Shown: positions 44,293 through 58,044 of the stretch, one piece after another
How the letters are laid out: the number at the start of each line of letters is the position of its first letter
Position numbering within the stretch: position 1 is the stretch's first letter
DNA from: Macrophomina tecta
Taxonomy: Eukaryota > Ascomycota > Dothideomycetes > Botryosphaeriales > Botryosphaeriaceae
DNA length: 64,000 bases
Assembly (NCBI GenBank): GCA_024180945.1
Contig: JAKSGN010000016.1
Location: forward strand, 248,001 to 312,000
Direction of reading: 5' to 3'
The notes under the pieces: generated by a model
Seen by the model: the letters and a program-made list of their open reading frames with translations, nothing else
Told to the model about the DNA's origin: nothing
Databases searched by the model: none
Position numbers and translations under genes: made by a program

Positions 44293-47200
44293 GTTATAAG
44301 TCTGGGTGCGTCTTAGGTGCCTTTTATAATCTAAGCTATTCTCTAGAAGTACCTCTTTATACTACGTTTAAGCGTTTCGTAGTATCCGAACGTCTCGCTT
44401 AGCATTCTTTTACTATATAGTTATAAGCGGAGCTAAGTGCCTCCCTTATTCGTTATTTTTATAACGGTTATCTAAACTATTACTAAGTGCCTATTTTAGT
44501 AGTCCTTTCTAGGTATAGTATTTCTAGTAGATATACTAGCTATCTAAGCGAGTTTTACTATGTACTAGCGCTTTTTCTAAGTTACCTACGGCTACGAGAC
44601 TCGGCCCGATTATCTGATAAGTAACTACTAGCTACTACTAGTAACTATAGCCTTATTAAAGCTTATTATCGTCCTTAAGTCGTCCGATAACTAGGATAAG
44701 TAGTATTTTACTATTTAAGCCCGAGCGAAGCAGGGGAAAATCTTCGACTATATTAATTTAAACCTTATAGAGAAGCTAATCTAGCTAATTAAGTTAGGTA
44801 GTTCTATGGAGCTAGAAAATAACTCTATATAAGTATAGAAGCGTTATAAACTATAATATAAGAACTATAAATAAGAGCTCTAAGAATACGAGAAGCTAGA
44901 AAAAAAAATTAATAATCTATTAACAGTTATTTTAGACTCTATTAGCTCCTCTCTCTAACCGATTCTTTAAAAGCTAAGGAATAATCTATACCCTTATTCT
45001 TAGCTATCTATGCTTAAAGCACGGCTTTAGCCTATATAGAAGACTTAAGAAGACCTCGTAATTAATTAGCTAAAGTAGCTTAAGAAATTATCTAGTAGCT
45101 AGAGTATCACTAAGTAGCTAGATTAATAGATAGAAATACTATTTAAGGTAGAATTACTTAACCTATCTAATATTTCTAGTAACTAAGGTAAGAACTTTCT
45201 AAAAGCACTTTCATCTTTTAATACTTAATAGGCTACTAACTATAAGATTAGGCTTTAGAATAGTAAGCTTACTAAGCTACTAGCTAATCTTATTATTAAG
45301 TACCGTAACTACTAACGTTAAAATATAGCCGAAAATTTAAAGCTTATAAAAGTAGCCTTTACGGCTATACTATATAATTAAAAGTAAGAACGAGGTCCTC
45401 CTAAATATATATATAGAAAGAATTACTAGTATAACTAATGCGCGTATTATAATATAGTAATTAGACCGACTAATTAGATGCCTAATAAGAAGCTTTAGGC
45501 TAAGATTAAAAAGAGCCTAGAGGACCCCTAAACTAAGTATTAGGTAGAGCATTTACTTAACTATTTTAAGCGTAAATATAAGAATCTAACTCTTTAGAAG
45601 CTATAAGAGAATCCGTAAGATTAGTAATTAATAAACGATTTAGATAATAGTAATTCTTTATTATTTCTAGCCGTAGTAGCCTCGGCTTTTAGTATATAAT
45701 ACGTTACTAAACCTACTACACTTAAGCTCTTATAGATTACTAATATAGGCTCTACGCACTATATCTATAATCGATTTATACAGAAATGGTTTAAGAAAAC
45801 TAGAAATATAAGTCTAGATAATTACGTTATAGCTAGAAATTTAACTATACTAATCGAAGTATTTAGAGAAGTAATAATTAATATAATTAACTAATAAGGA
45901 AACCACGTTATTATTCTACTAAACGTAGCCTACGTACTATTATTTAAGGCTAACCTTATCTCCATTACTAAGGTAAGGGATAAGGGTGTTTAGTTAAATA
46001 TAGATCGTTTATACCTCTATAAGAAGGACGTTATTATAGCAAATCTAATTTTTAAGTATAACTACTTCTTTATAGAGTATAATAAGGGGTTAAATAATTT
46101 AAAGGTTAACTCGAATCTTATTATCTAATCATTGCTAGCTACTTAGTGGTATGATATATTTATCTATATAGGCTAAAACGCTGTTAACGTATTACCTAAG
46201 GTAGTTTAAGGAGCGGCTATTACAGATTAGAAGCTATCTAAGTACTATAATATATACGCTCGTATAAAGGTCTATTAATAGATTTCTCGAGCTATAGAGC
46301 TAGAAAAATTATCTACGAAGGCCTTTTTTTAAATTTTATTTAATTTAACACAAATAACATAAGCTAATAATGGAAATTAGTAGATAACGCATGTAGAATA
46401 TATATCTACTAAGTTTACTATTACAGTTACACACATTACTAAGAATAAGTATACCTAGCACCTTCTTAATATTATCTAAATAATTAAGTCTCGATTTAGA
46501 AAGACAGTGGCATTCCTAAGATTAAATAGAGAAGTATTACTTATGCACACGTTTAAGTAATAGCTTAAATAGTAGAGAATTATCTATAAGGTATTAGCTC
46601 CCTATATACCTTAGTAAAATAAAGCTTTAGAACGTTTAGGATACTCTATTATAGTTAAAGTACGTGCTCTATGCATTAGTACTAATCTACCTAAAGGCCT
46701 TTAGTCTAAAATAATTAAGGTAGCTACCTATATTTATAATAGGACCCTAATAAAGCGGCACTAGTAGAAGACTCTATTTAAGTTAGTCTATAAAAAGTAG
46801 CCTAAGGTGGCTTACCTACGAGTATATAGCTATAAAGCCTACTTACTACTTAAGACGATTCCACGCTTATATAAGCTAAACAAGTAAGTCTTAGTTAGAT
46901 ATTTAGTTAAATACAATTTAACTAATATCTATCGTATTTAGTATCTACTAAAGGATCGTATTATACAATTAAGAGACGTTATATTTAACGAATCTAGTAA
47001 GTTCTTACTAGAGGACTTAAACGAGCTACTAGCAGCTTAGTAATAAGATAATGAGCTAGAATTAGTTATATCGTGTATTATACTTAACAAAGAGGATATT
47101 ATCTACTTAAATAAGAAACCAGAAACATCTACTAATAATATAAGCCGGGAAACTATACTAAATTAAGTAGAGAGTCCCTAAAAGAAATTAATACCTATGT

Positions 47201-48500
47201 AGGCCGATTATCTACTAAGCCTATTATTATTAGTAAGTAGTATCCGAGTCTAAGTACTAAATTTGCCTCAGTTATTCTCTTAAGAATTAGGGAGTGAATC
47301 GAATTAGAACTTAGAGAGTAAAGAATAGTAGTAAACTTAGAGGCTTAGACCTCTTTTACTAGTTTAGTATAAAACTAAGCCTAATCTAGGTGCTACTATT
47401 AGTAACTATATACTTAGAGGCCGTAATATATTAGCTAATATTAATATGAGTCTAATTATCTAAGGATTAAAGACACGCTACCAGTGCCATAATACATATA
47501 TTACACTAATATAGAATAATATATTTAGTTATTAGGGGCTATACTCGTTCTTTATAACTATTCTAAACGAGTTACGAACATATACTATAAAGTATTACTA
47601 AACCGAGCTCCTATAAATCTATAAAGATTAACTATCCCCTAAGCCACGGTTTTACTACGAAATCTTTAAATACCTAATAAAACCCCACCTGCTAAAAGCT
47701 ATTCAAATAGAGCTTTAGAAAGTCTAGGGTAAGGGGGTATAGAAGATAGTATAAGCGAAAGAAGTATAAAGTCTTTAGAAAGAGATTATTTTACTTACTT
47801 AGGTATTTAAATATAAATTCGACGAATACGGTTGGCTTATAAAAGTCAAGGCTCATATCTATATAAGAAGAGACTTATAAAGCACCTAATAGAATACGTA
47901 TATAGCTATCCTAGCCTTCTAAATCTTTCGAGCACTAATAGTAATTATCTATGTATTCGATTTAGAGACATGTTAGTACGACGTTATTAATATATTTCTA
48001 TATATACCTCTTTAAGAAAAGACGTTCTACGGATCGTCTAAAGAAATAAATCTCTCTACTAGCTAAATACTACTCCTACTCCGAGCGTTATATAGCTTAA
48101 AAGAATTACTAGCGTTATAGTAAAACTACTTCTACTAGATACTATAAGAGCTTAGATTAGAATTAGTTCTAGACGTACTATACCTCTATATAAATAACTA
48201 CTTATTTATCTTCTTCTTTGTAGATAACGTAATCATGGCCTACTATAAACGTAATAAGTAGTACGCCAACGTATTTTAGAAGAACTTATTCTAGTACTAT
48301 AAGATACAGATAATAGGTAAGGCTTAATAATTCTTAGCCTTACGAATAGTATGGGATTATAAGCAACGGCTCTTATAGCTCTTATAAAAGTTATATATTA
48401 ATAGCCTTATTACGCGTTATAGTATTAAGGAGACTTACGTACTAGCTATACCTCTTCTATTAGATAAAGTGCTAGAATCGAATTAAGGTACGTATATAAA

Positions 48501-49288
48501 TATAACGGCGGCCTCTTCTACTAGGCTTTAGAATCATCTAGTAGGGTTAGGTAGCTAAAGGGTTTACTTTAAAGAACAAGAGAAGGGTAAAGAATTAGAA
48601 TAATAGTAGTAATTACGTAATATATTGGTGCACGATGCGCATTAGGCTTATTACCTCTAATAGGGTTGTATTAGAACTTTAAGTTGACCACGAAGGTTAA
48701 AGTACTATCTAAGAAGTATATCTATATACTATAAGAAAGCTATAATAATCTATAGATTAAGACGACTGTTAGATTAGTTATAGTATTAGATTATTCTAAG
48801 GGTTGGATCTTTGCCAAGGCTTCTAATCTATAAGTAGGTCGGGTAGACCGCACGTAATTTAGGCGCTAATGCCTGTTTTCTAGAATCTGACTTCTTATAT
48901 CGGTTAAGAAAATATTCTACTACTAGACTATCGTTTCTTAGACTGTATAAGTTATTCGACTTTATCCCGTCCGTTTCTCTAGTCTAAAGTTAGCTTCTAG
49001 GATCCGTAATCTCTTTCTTATAGGCGTTCTTCCCCTACGGGAGTTTAACCTAGTCGGTGTTCCCGTAGTCTTACTATACCGCGTGGGCGTTGCTTTTGTG
49101 TGGGCTTCTATTGCTGCCTTACCTAGGCCCGTTCGCGCCGTCTTTCTTTAAGGCTAGTTTTCCCGTGCGGGCGTACTAGTAGTGCGGCTTTATTATTCTT
49201 ATAGGTTTCTGGCCCCTGCGGTGCCTTTTTCCGTACGGGCTTTCCGCCCGTGGGGTTATAAAGCCCTTGTGCCCTAGGGTTCGTAATA
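48501..49288 (-). repeat. 3' LTR of gypsy-D (788 bp)
   Basis: It starts TATAACGGCGGCC and ends TTCGTAATA on the plus strand. The adjoining CTATCCCCCCTCTTAAGGAT (49289-49308) is the reversed polypurine tract. Confidence 0.9.
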
Positions 49289-49392
49289 CTATCCCCCCTC
49301 TTAAGGATCTTCGGCCCGAAGATTTATTTGTTTATCTATATCTTAGGCTTTTCTTGTCATTTTATTTCTTTCCCTAGTAAGTCTTTTCCACA

Positions 49393-50170
49393 ATGCCTCC
49401 TAAACGTAAGTGCGACGAGTAGTAGATTAAGCGTAAGTTCCTTAGTACGAAGATTAATTCTTTATATGCGCTTCTAGATCTTAATATACCGATTCCTTAC
49501 GCTCGGTGTCTTTTATTGGAGGAGAAGGGTAAGCCCGTGGTATATTATATTACTCCGGGGTATTTACGCTATAGAGAGTATACCCGTCGTAGCAACACCT
49601 ACTGCGATGCTAGTAGCGCGGAGGAGGGTAATTATAAGTTTCCCCCGTCTTTTCTTAACTAGTTCTAACTCTTTTTTCTTAGTTGTTCGTCTCGAGCGTG
49701 CTATTGCGAAGGTTGCCGCTAATAAGGTAGAGGCTTTAGATACTATTTCTAAGCTAATATTCGAGCTACGTGCTGCCTCGTCTCGCTTGGAGCGTTTCCG
49801 TAAGTAGAAGGTTTTATTGCAGCGTCGTAGTGGCTTAATATTAAATAAGAAGGCACAGTCTATTAAGGATCTTAAGGAATTAGATCGCCTAGAGGCTACC
49901 CGCGAGGCTAGGGGTCCGGTTAATCCTAAAAATACTAAGGAGGAACGATCGCTAAAGCGTTTACGTAGCGATGCCTTAGCTAATAACGTTATGGGGTCGT
50001 CCTAGTCTATTAGATTTTCTAGCGTTAGTTCGGGTTCTACGCCTCCCGAGGGTTCCGGCCTAGTTAATTAGGCACGGTTGTCTTCGTTTCTTAACTTCGA
50101 TTTTAGGTTCTTCGTATACGACGAGTCGGCGGTGTTAGTCGATCTGGGTTTCGGCGATAGAACTTATTAA
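49393..50170 (+). pseudogene. Antisense spliced frame of gypsy-D, basic coiled-coil-like protein (about 240 residues)
   Basis: On the strand opposite to pol, ATG 49393 opens exon 1 (49393-49627). A 55-bp intron follows (49628-49682, GTAATT...CTTAG, with a TTCTAAC branch-like site), then exon 2 (49683-50170). Phase is kept: GAG GAG G joins TT GTT CGT. Five in-frame TAG codons break it, plausibly former CAG. Exon 1 starts MPPKRKCDE and has PYARCLLLEEKGKPVVYY; exon 2 has VRLERAIAKVAANKVEALDT and RFRKQKVLLQRRSGLILNKK, likely a coiled coil. The start lies 104 bp from the 3' LTR. Its 3' end overlaps the end of pol, tail to tail. Not recognised as a named family. Confidence 0.65.
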
Positions 50171-53100
50171 TAAGCTCTTAATAGTCGTAGAGTTCCGGTA
50201 GTTTCTAGGTATTATTCTAGTCTCCTTTCTATTTAAGGAGGTATCAGAATTAACCGTTAATATAGCCGCTGTCTAGGACTTATTCTACGTCCTAGTCTAT
50301 ATTTTCGTCGGCGTTTAGATTTTCCGGTAGCATTTCTTCCGTTTAGCGTAATGGCGTGGCGTTTTCTAGTGCCGGTTCGAGGAGTAAGACGTGAAATATA
50401 GGGTATATCCATATAGTATTAGGCAATCTAAGGCGGAAATTAACCTTTCTAATTTATTCTTTAATTTCGAACGGTCTGATTTTCTTAAAGTTTAATTTAT
50501 TGTTCGGCCGTTTCGTCTTAATGTTTTTCCTAAGGAGGTAAACTTTATCCCCCTCTTTTAGCTTTGGTGCCTCCTAGTACCATCTATTGTAGTATTTACC
50601 TATTTATAGGGCTACGAATTCGAGGTCTAGGTATAGTTATTCGTGGAGTGCCTTTAGTTAGTCTGCTTTGAGGATTTCTTTTTAGGCTAGGGATTTGCTT
50701 AGTATGGGCTCTTTGTAAGCTATAGGCTCATAGCCGTAGTTAGCGTAGAACGGGGATTCTTATATAGCTAACGCTTTTAAGCTGTTATACGCGAACTATA
50801 CGAGCGGTAGTAGCTCGACCTAATTATTTTATATGTAGTTAAGGTAGTAGCGTAAGTACTATTCTAGCGTCTGGTTCGTCCGTTCTGTCTAGCCGTCTGT
50901 TTAAGGATGTGCCGTGGTCGAGAGCTTATATTTTACTCTAAGCTAGCGGGTAAGAGTCTACTAGAATCGGAATATAAATAGCCGATCTTTATTTAACACG
51001 AGCTCTTCTAGTAACCCGTGGTTACCGAGGATTATTCTAAGGAACGTATAGGCGAGTTCTTCCGCATTTACCGTCTTGAGGTATGACAGGTAATATACAT
51101 ACTTTATTATTCTATTAACGATAACTAGGATTAAGTTATACTTAATCTTAGTAAGCGGTTCTTCTAACTTAGGTAGGTCCGTAATAAAGTCTAGCGAGAT
51201 AGATTGCTAAGGGCACTTAGATACCGGTAGCGGCTAAAGTAGTTCGTAGGGTATATACCTCGCGGCCTTGCTTTTAATACAAAGGTCGTATTACGAGACT
51301 ACTCGTTAAACGGTTCTTCTTAGCCCTGGGAAGTAGTAGCTTTTTATAATTCGCTCTATCGTCTTGTTTATTTCTTAATAACCGTGTGCTAGGGCTTCGT
51401 GTATGTCTTTTACGAGCTCTTCCCGTAGTTTAACTGGAATGTAAACTAATTCTAGAAATAGGATTATACTATTTACGTTTCTAGTTACTCGGGGGTCGTC
51501 TTTAAACTCTCCGATTTCTTACGCCGTTGCGTTATTTACGTAGGCTTCTTAGATCTTTTGCTCCCATTCGTTGTCTTCGAGGCGTATCGCTGGGGTGAAT
51601 AGTCTAACCGGGGTAAGCGAGTCGTCTAGTCCTTTCTTAAGCTACATTTATCCTAGGCTATAAGTAGCTGTGATCTGGCGGCTATGGCTAGCGGGTATAA
51701 AAGACCCATTCTCCTACGTGTTAAGTATTATAGGTTACGGACCTAGCTTTTTTTTAATATAGTCGGCTCGTTTACTTAATATGTTAGCGCGAGCGTTCTT
51801 AGATCCCTTTTTATAGGTAATCTTTATATTATAGAACGCTAGTTCTTTAGCCCACCGAATCTATCGTCAGTTTAATTTCTTAGTAGTAGTGAAGTGTGAG
51901 AGGTTCTTATAGTCGTAATAGACTATAACCTAGTACTTAGCGCCTTTAAGGTAGTGTCTCTATTCTTTAAAAGCCGTGACTATGGCTAAGAGTTTCTTAT
52001 TATAGACGTCGTAGTTCTTCTCGGTAGGTGTTATTTTTCTTAAGTAGTAGGCAATGGGGTATAGTCTGCCTTCTTCGTTTAGCTAACTAAGTACGGCTTC
52101 TATAGCGTAGTCTAAAGCGTTGGTTTCTACCGTAATCGGTAGATCTGGGTTGTAGAGCCCTAGAACCGGTACTTCTATAAATATCCACTTTAGTAAGTCG
52201 AACGCTTATTATTATCTTTCTTTCTATATAAACCCGTGCTCTTTCTTAGTAATATCGGTTAGAGATGCCGCTATTCTAGCGTAGTTCATAATGAACTTCT
52301 GGTAAAAGTTAGTAAATCTAAGGAAGGATTACACTTCTTTAACGGTTCGCGGTATTAGCTAGTCTTTGATTGTGTCTAGTTTTTTGTCGTCTATGCCGAT
52401 ATGCCCTAGGGTAATAATAAACCCTAGGTATTCTGTTTTTTATATGTACTACTCGCTCTTTTCTAGGGCTACTTAGAGATTTTATTTATCTAAGGCCTTT
52501 AGAACTTTTCTTACGTGCTCGGTGTATTTCTCGAGCGTTTCCGAGTATATTAGGATATTATCTAGGTAAGCCAAGGCGAATACATCTAAATACGGACGTA
52601 GGGTATCGTTAACTAAGCTCTAGAAGGTAGCCGGTACGTTAGTAAGCCTAAAAGGTATTACCATATACTCGTAATATCTAAATTGCGTTTAAAATGCCGT
52701 CTTTTATTCTTCTCCTTTCTTAATATGGACTAGGTAGTAACCTTCTCGAAGGCCTAGTTTCGTAAAGAACTTAGCATTGCGAAGCTTATCTTATAATTCG
52801 TCGATGCGAGGTAATAGGTATTAGTTTTTTACTATAATATTATTTAGCTATCTATAGTCAACGTAGAGGTGGAGCTTGCTATTCTTTTTTAGAATGAATA
52901 GAATAGGGTATTCTACCGGCGACTATAAGGGTTGTATATATCCTCGTTCTAGGTTTTTATTAATATATTCACGTAATGCTTTAGCCTCTATCTTAGATAA
53001 GGAGTAAATGGGCTTAAAAGTAGGCTATATTCCCGGGAGTAAGGGTATCTTATAATTCTATAGTTAATATTCTAGTAGTTGTCCTTTGCCTCTTTCTTAG

Positions 53101-56001
53101 AATATTCTCGGTATATCCTAGAACTTCTATAGGACTGTCTCTAATTCTAGTATAGGTGCTAATTTATTCGTAGTAGGTCTTATAATTTCGCTAAGGTCTA
53201 CGCTAACCTCGGCTACCGAAATGCCTTTACCGTTATAGCTCTTATACCCGAGGGGACTAGTACCTACTTTATTCGGGTGGCCGTATCGTTTATTAAGCCT
53301 CTAGGGGCAGTCTCCTTCGATTAGCTTTAGGCTATTCTTATCCTTGTCCGTAAGGCCCCATTTCGTACGAGCAAGAGTCTTCTACTCGATGTTTTTACTA
53401 GGTCTTACGTAAATCGTGTAGGCCTTTTCTTCTCGTCTTGTTATGAGTTTTAGCACTCGATAGCTAATAGTCTTAATATCTACGGGTACATTATTATCCC
53501 GCTATCTTAGCTTAGAGATTCCGCTTTAGCTTCTAGGCTCTAGCGCTTTCTTCTAGCTCTATTAGCTCCTTCTTACCATTGCGAGGTGGCGTCTATAGTA
53601 TTTATTAGAAAACGTAATAGTCTCTATTCTCTAGCTAATATGTGGCTCGTAAGTCTTTAGCTACGATATCCCTAGGATAATATCGTGTCCGGGGATTATT
53701 ATTACGTTGAGGTTAATTCGTTCTTAGTGATTACCGATGGTAAGGGGTGCTTTTTCTATCTCGATTCGTATCTAGCTATTTCCGTATTCCGCCGGGGAGC
53801 CGTCCACCGTACTTAGTCAATAAGGGTAATTCTTGGCTTACTAGGGTAGTTAGTTCTTAATAATAAACTTAGGGTCAATAAATGCGCCTTATGCACCGCT
53901 ATTAATCATAGCCATTGCCTTTTTCCCGCAGAATATAACTGGGATGTGTAAAAGTCGATATAGGTTTAATTCGGTAGGTATGATTCCGTTCGTTATACGT
54001 ATAACCTAGTTAAGGGACCTGTCTAACGGCCCCTCCTAGGGTCCCTATCTAGGGGAGCCATCTAGTTTTTTAATATAGGTCGTCCCGTTATTTTATAATG
54101 AATATACTCGTCCTATTCGTTAACTAGGATTAGAATATCTTTCTATTGCGTTTATCTACCGCGTTTAATTAGTTGTCTTTAGTAGATCCACCCGTTTCGG
54201 ACCTAATACTAGAAGGTAGGTATATCATATTTTTCGTAGGGTGTCTATTGCAAGATGCCCCTATCCCTAGTTACTATGCTGTACTAATAAAGGGTATAGG
54301 CTATATTACAGAGGTACTATAGGTCTTATCGTTATCGTGCTCCCTATGCCTCGTTCTCTAGCCAAGATGCGAGTTCGTTAGCCGTTTCGAGTAGTAATTC
54401 TTTCTAGAAGTTCTAGGTATTATCTTACTATACGCGTGCGTATATCTTTTCTTGCTGTACCTTGTATTGCTGCGTCCCGAGGTTAATTATAGGGCCTAGA
54501 ATCTAGGTGACCGTGGGCTCTAGGCTATCGGTAATGCGGCGTGTCTCTCCGTATCGGGTTAGGTATTTAGTTATTCTTATAAGCGTGGCTTCGTTCTACT
54601 ACTGCTTGTTATCGGTCGTGCTTAACTCTAGGGTGCTATTATATAGTTCCCCCGTGTCGCTGTCGACTAGGTCTTTATCGTCGGAAAAGGCTTCGATAAG
54701 CTCTTCCTCTATTCTTAGGATCGTATTAATATATCGTAGCTTCTTAGGGTACTAGCCTATAGCGTCCTTGTCACTTTAGTAAGTAATATAGTTACTATTA
54801 TAGTAGGCTATTTAGCTAAGCCTCTAATACTCGAGGCTCTAGCTTTCTTCACATCGCTTATCGAATTCAGCGAAGGGGTCTTTTTACTTAGTAATCATAG
54901 AGACTTCTCAGCTTTTCGGTTCTTACGTCGTGGCCGAGACTTATTTATTCTTTTTAAGATAGTAGTGTGTCTTTTCCTAAGTCTTACCATAGTAGACGCA
55001 TAGTCCTTTTTCGAATCTTTATTTTTACTCTAGGGTCTATTCTTTGCGTCGTTTTTTCTTATAGCCGTTGTTCTTTTTCCTATAGTGGTTGTCCCTTTTA
55101 GGTGGGTTGTTTCGGCGATTAATATTATCTAGCTCTATAGTATCTCCTTCTTCCTAAGTGTGTCTAGAGCGCGCTGGGCGCGAAGTGTTGGCTTCGTAGT
55201 TTACCTTGTACTTCTCGGATTAGCGCTCGAAGAGGCAGTTGTCGTATTTAATAGCTAGCTTAATAAGCTCGTCTAGGGTTTTAGGATCCTCTTGTGTTAT
55301 AAGTTAGTCTTTGACCCTTTTCTTAAGTCCTCGGTAGTAGTAGTCTATAAGAACGCGGTCGGACTAGTCGTCTAGGTACGCTACGGCCTTCTAGAATTCT
55401 ATAGTGTAGTCCGCTACTAAGGTTTTTTAGTAGATGTTTATAACGGCTCGTCGGGCCTTGTTAACCTCGTTAAGGTCTCCGAAGCTTTATTTAATCTAAG
55501 TTACGAAGTGCTTATAGCTACTAAAGACTTTCTTAATATTCTTCTTACGTACTTCTAGTTCTTTCTTTATTTAGTCTCTAAGGTAGGGCTCGAACTACTA
55601 TACCGTAATGTCGCGGAGGTAGGTGGCTGCGAATATTATCTTTTTATCGTTGGTGGGGAAGTCTCTGGAGTTAAAGAAGAAGTATAGGTCGAGTTACGAA
55701 AGAAAGGTCTAGAGCTTCTTTCGGTTATTATAGAATAGATCTAGCTTAGCCGTCTTCGTACTTTTATTAGGAGGTTAAGTCATTGTTAATACCGGAGTAT
55801 AAACGGGTACCGGGGTAGGGGTTATCGGAATGGCTTAGTTGCGAAGTTCGCCTATTTATTAATAGAGCTATGTGTTTTCGTTAGTCTACTCCTAGAGTTA
55901 TTCACGCAGTTCGCCGATCTGGCCTTATATATCTTGAATAACCTAAAAGAGGTCGGCTATAGTTGGTTATAGGAGACCGTTATTATTTATATCGACGTCA
56001 T
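50100..56001 (-). pseudogene. Gypsy-D gag-pol with chromodomain, RIP-mutated
   Basis: Minus strand: ATG 56001 starts gag (MNDVDINNNGLL), with a decayed zinc knuckle CVYYGKTQEKTHYY near 55000-54950. Protease and reverse transcriptase follow (reverse transcriptase about 53050-52200, LHLYVDYR readable near 52870-52850), then RNase H about 52150-51850, integrase about 51500-50800, and a chromodomain-like VEQVLDSGYINGQFQYLLKQ near 50300-50240. Breaks are TAA/TAG. The 3' end is uncertain because pol overlaps the opposite-strand frame that ends at 50170. Confidence 0.78.
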
Positions 56002-56104
56002 TTATTGTATTACTTAGTTAGCGTTAAGTATTGGGTAATACTACCTTGTCATTAAGTATTTCTTTCCTCGGAACTACCTTCCCTTATAAGGATAGTAGTT
56101 AAAG

Positions 56105-56892
56105 TATAATGGCAACCTCTTCTACTAGGCTTTAGAATCGCCTAGTAGGGTTAGGTAGCTAAAGGGTTTACCTTAAAGAATAAGAGAAGGGTAAAGAATT
56201 AGAACGATAGTAGTAATTACATAATATATCGGTGCGCGATGCGCGTTAGGCTTGTTACCTCTAATAGGGTTGTATTAGAACTTTAAGTTAACCATGAAGG
56301 TTAAAGTACTATCTAAGGAGTGTGTCTATATACTATAGAAAAGCTATAATAATCTATAGATTAAGACGACTATTAGATTAGTCGTAGTATTAGATTATTC
56401 TAAGGGTTAGATCTTTGCCAAGGCTTCTAATCCATAAGTAGGTCGGGTGGACCATACGTGATTTAGGCGCTAATACCTATTTCCTGGAATCCGACTTCTT
56501 GCATCGGTTAAGGGAATATTCTACCGCTAGATTATTATTTCTTAGACCGTATAAGTTGTCCGACTTTATCCCGTCCGTTTCTCTAGTCTAAAGTCGGCTT
56601 CTAGGATCCGTAATCTCTCTCTTGTGGGCGTTCTTCCCCTGCGGGAGTTTAATCTAGTCGGTATTTCCGTAGTCTTGCTATGCCGCGTGGGCGTCGCTCC
56701 CGTGCGGGCTTCTATTGCTGTCTTGTCTAGGCCCGTTCGCGCCGTCTTCCCTTAAGGCTGGTTTTCCCGTGCGGGCGTGCTAGTGGTGCGGCTCTGTTAT
56801 TCTTGTGGGTTTCTGGCCCCTGCGGTGCCTTTTCCCGTGCGGGCTTTCCGCCCGTGGGGTTATAAAGCCCTTGTGCCCTGGGGTTCGTAATA
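56105..56892 (-). repeat. 5' LTR of gypsy-D (788 bp)
   Basis: Same length as the left LTR, with transitions only. Its outer end is followed by the target duplication ATAAA. Confidence 0.9.
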
Positions 56893-58044
56893 ATAAATAT
56901 ATAAGATATCTATACGTACTAAAGTAAGATAGGCTTAGCTTAGTTTATAGCTATAAGTATACGTACGGATATAGCCTACGCCTATTTAGCACTATTAGCC
57001 TACCTTACTAACCCCTTAGCTCGCTACTTAGAGCTAGTATAACGTCTCCTCGGATATCTAGTAGGGACTAAGAACCTCGCCTTATGCTATTAAGGATTCT
57101 AGGAGAACTAGGCTAATATCTTTACTATTAGTAGTAATACGGCGTATATAAACGATCCGAATACACACCGTAGTCACTAAAGATCGATTATTATAATATA
57201 CGGTACGCTAGTAGACTAGAAAGCGGTTAAATAACTAACTATTACTACCTTAACTACGGAAGTAGAGCTACTTACTTTATCTAAGATAGCTAAGTAGTAC
57301 TTCTAGTAGAAGCGTCTATTTAGGAGCATTTAGTTCGATCTAGAATACGAGATTAAGGTTTAGTGCGATAACACGCAAACGCTTCGCCTTATAAAGGAGA
57401 AAATAGGCAAGCTAAACACCAAGCTACGCTACGTTAATATTTACTATTACTAGCTATGCCAAGAGGCTTAGGTAGGCAATATTCGCCTTCGCTAGACACC
57501 TATGGCCGTTATACTTATAGATGGCTTAACTAAAGCCTTACTATGTTAGAAACACTATTAGTTTATTAACTAAATTGGCCTTACACCTCTCTTTAAGTAA
57601 CGGCGTAAGTCGATTTTAGTAAATAGTATTATTACTTTTATAGAGGCTTAACCTTCTTCCCTAGTTATCTTTATAAAAGAAAGAAAGAATTAGAAAAAGA
57701 AGCGGATTAACCAACCCCCGAGGAGGCCGGCCCTAGCTAGGCTATACCATAGAACAACACTAAGACTAATAAGCTACGTTAGTAGCTAGGCTTAGTACGC
57801 CCCGTAGATTTACCCAGCTAGAGTATTACGCCCACCGGCTTAGAAATCTAGCCGATATCGGATAACCCTCTTTCTAACTACTAGTTACCTAGTAGAAGGG
57901 CCCTTAATTTACTACCTAGGTATATCCGATCCTGTGATCGCTAGTGTCTAATAGGTAATTAGCCCAAATGTGGCTACACGTAGCATATATAATAGTGGTT
58001 AGCTTAGTTACTTTAGATGGGAAGATTTTCACTTTTTAATCTTA

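Larger units (their letters stand above)
48501..56892 (-). mobile_element. Gypsy-D, complete chromovirus-type element (8392 bp)
   Basis: It has two 788-bp LTRs (48501-49288 and 56105-56892) and a perfect target duplication ATAAA (48496-48500 and 56893-56897). The polypurine tract beside the left LTR and gag at the right show the coding strand is minus. It carries gag, pol with chromodomain, and an opposite-strand spliced frame next to the 3' LTR. RIP damage is moderate and uneven. Confidence 0.93.
44647..57860 (+). pseudogene. Degenerate gag-pol of Copia-C (44647-48500 and 56893-57860)
   Basis: The start codon is mutated to ATA at 44647, and the gag beginning resembles Copia-A. Integrase is near 46300-46700 and reverse transcriptase near 47600-48500. 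After the gypsy-D insertion the frame resumes with LAQFIAISIRTDIAYAY and an RNase H region (TEVELLTLSKIAKQYF near 57260-57310, DGLTKALLQQKHYQF near 57522-57567). TAA/TAG codons break it throughout. Confidence 0.75.
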
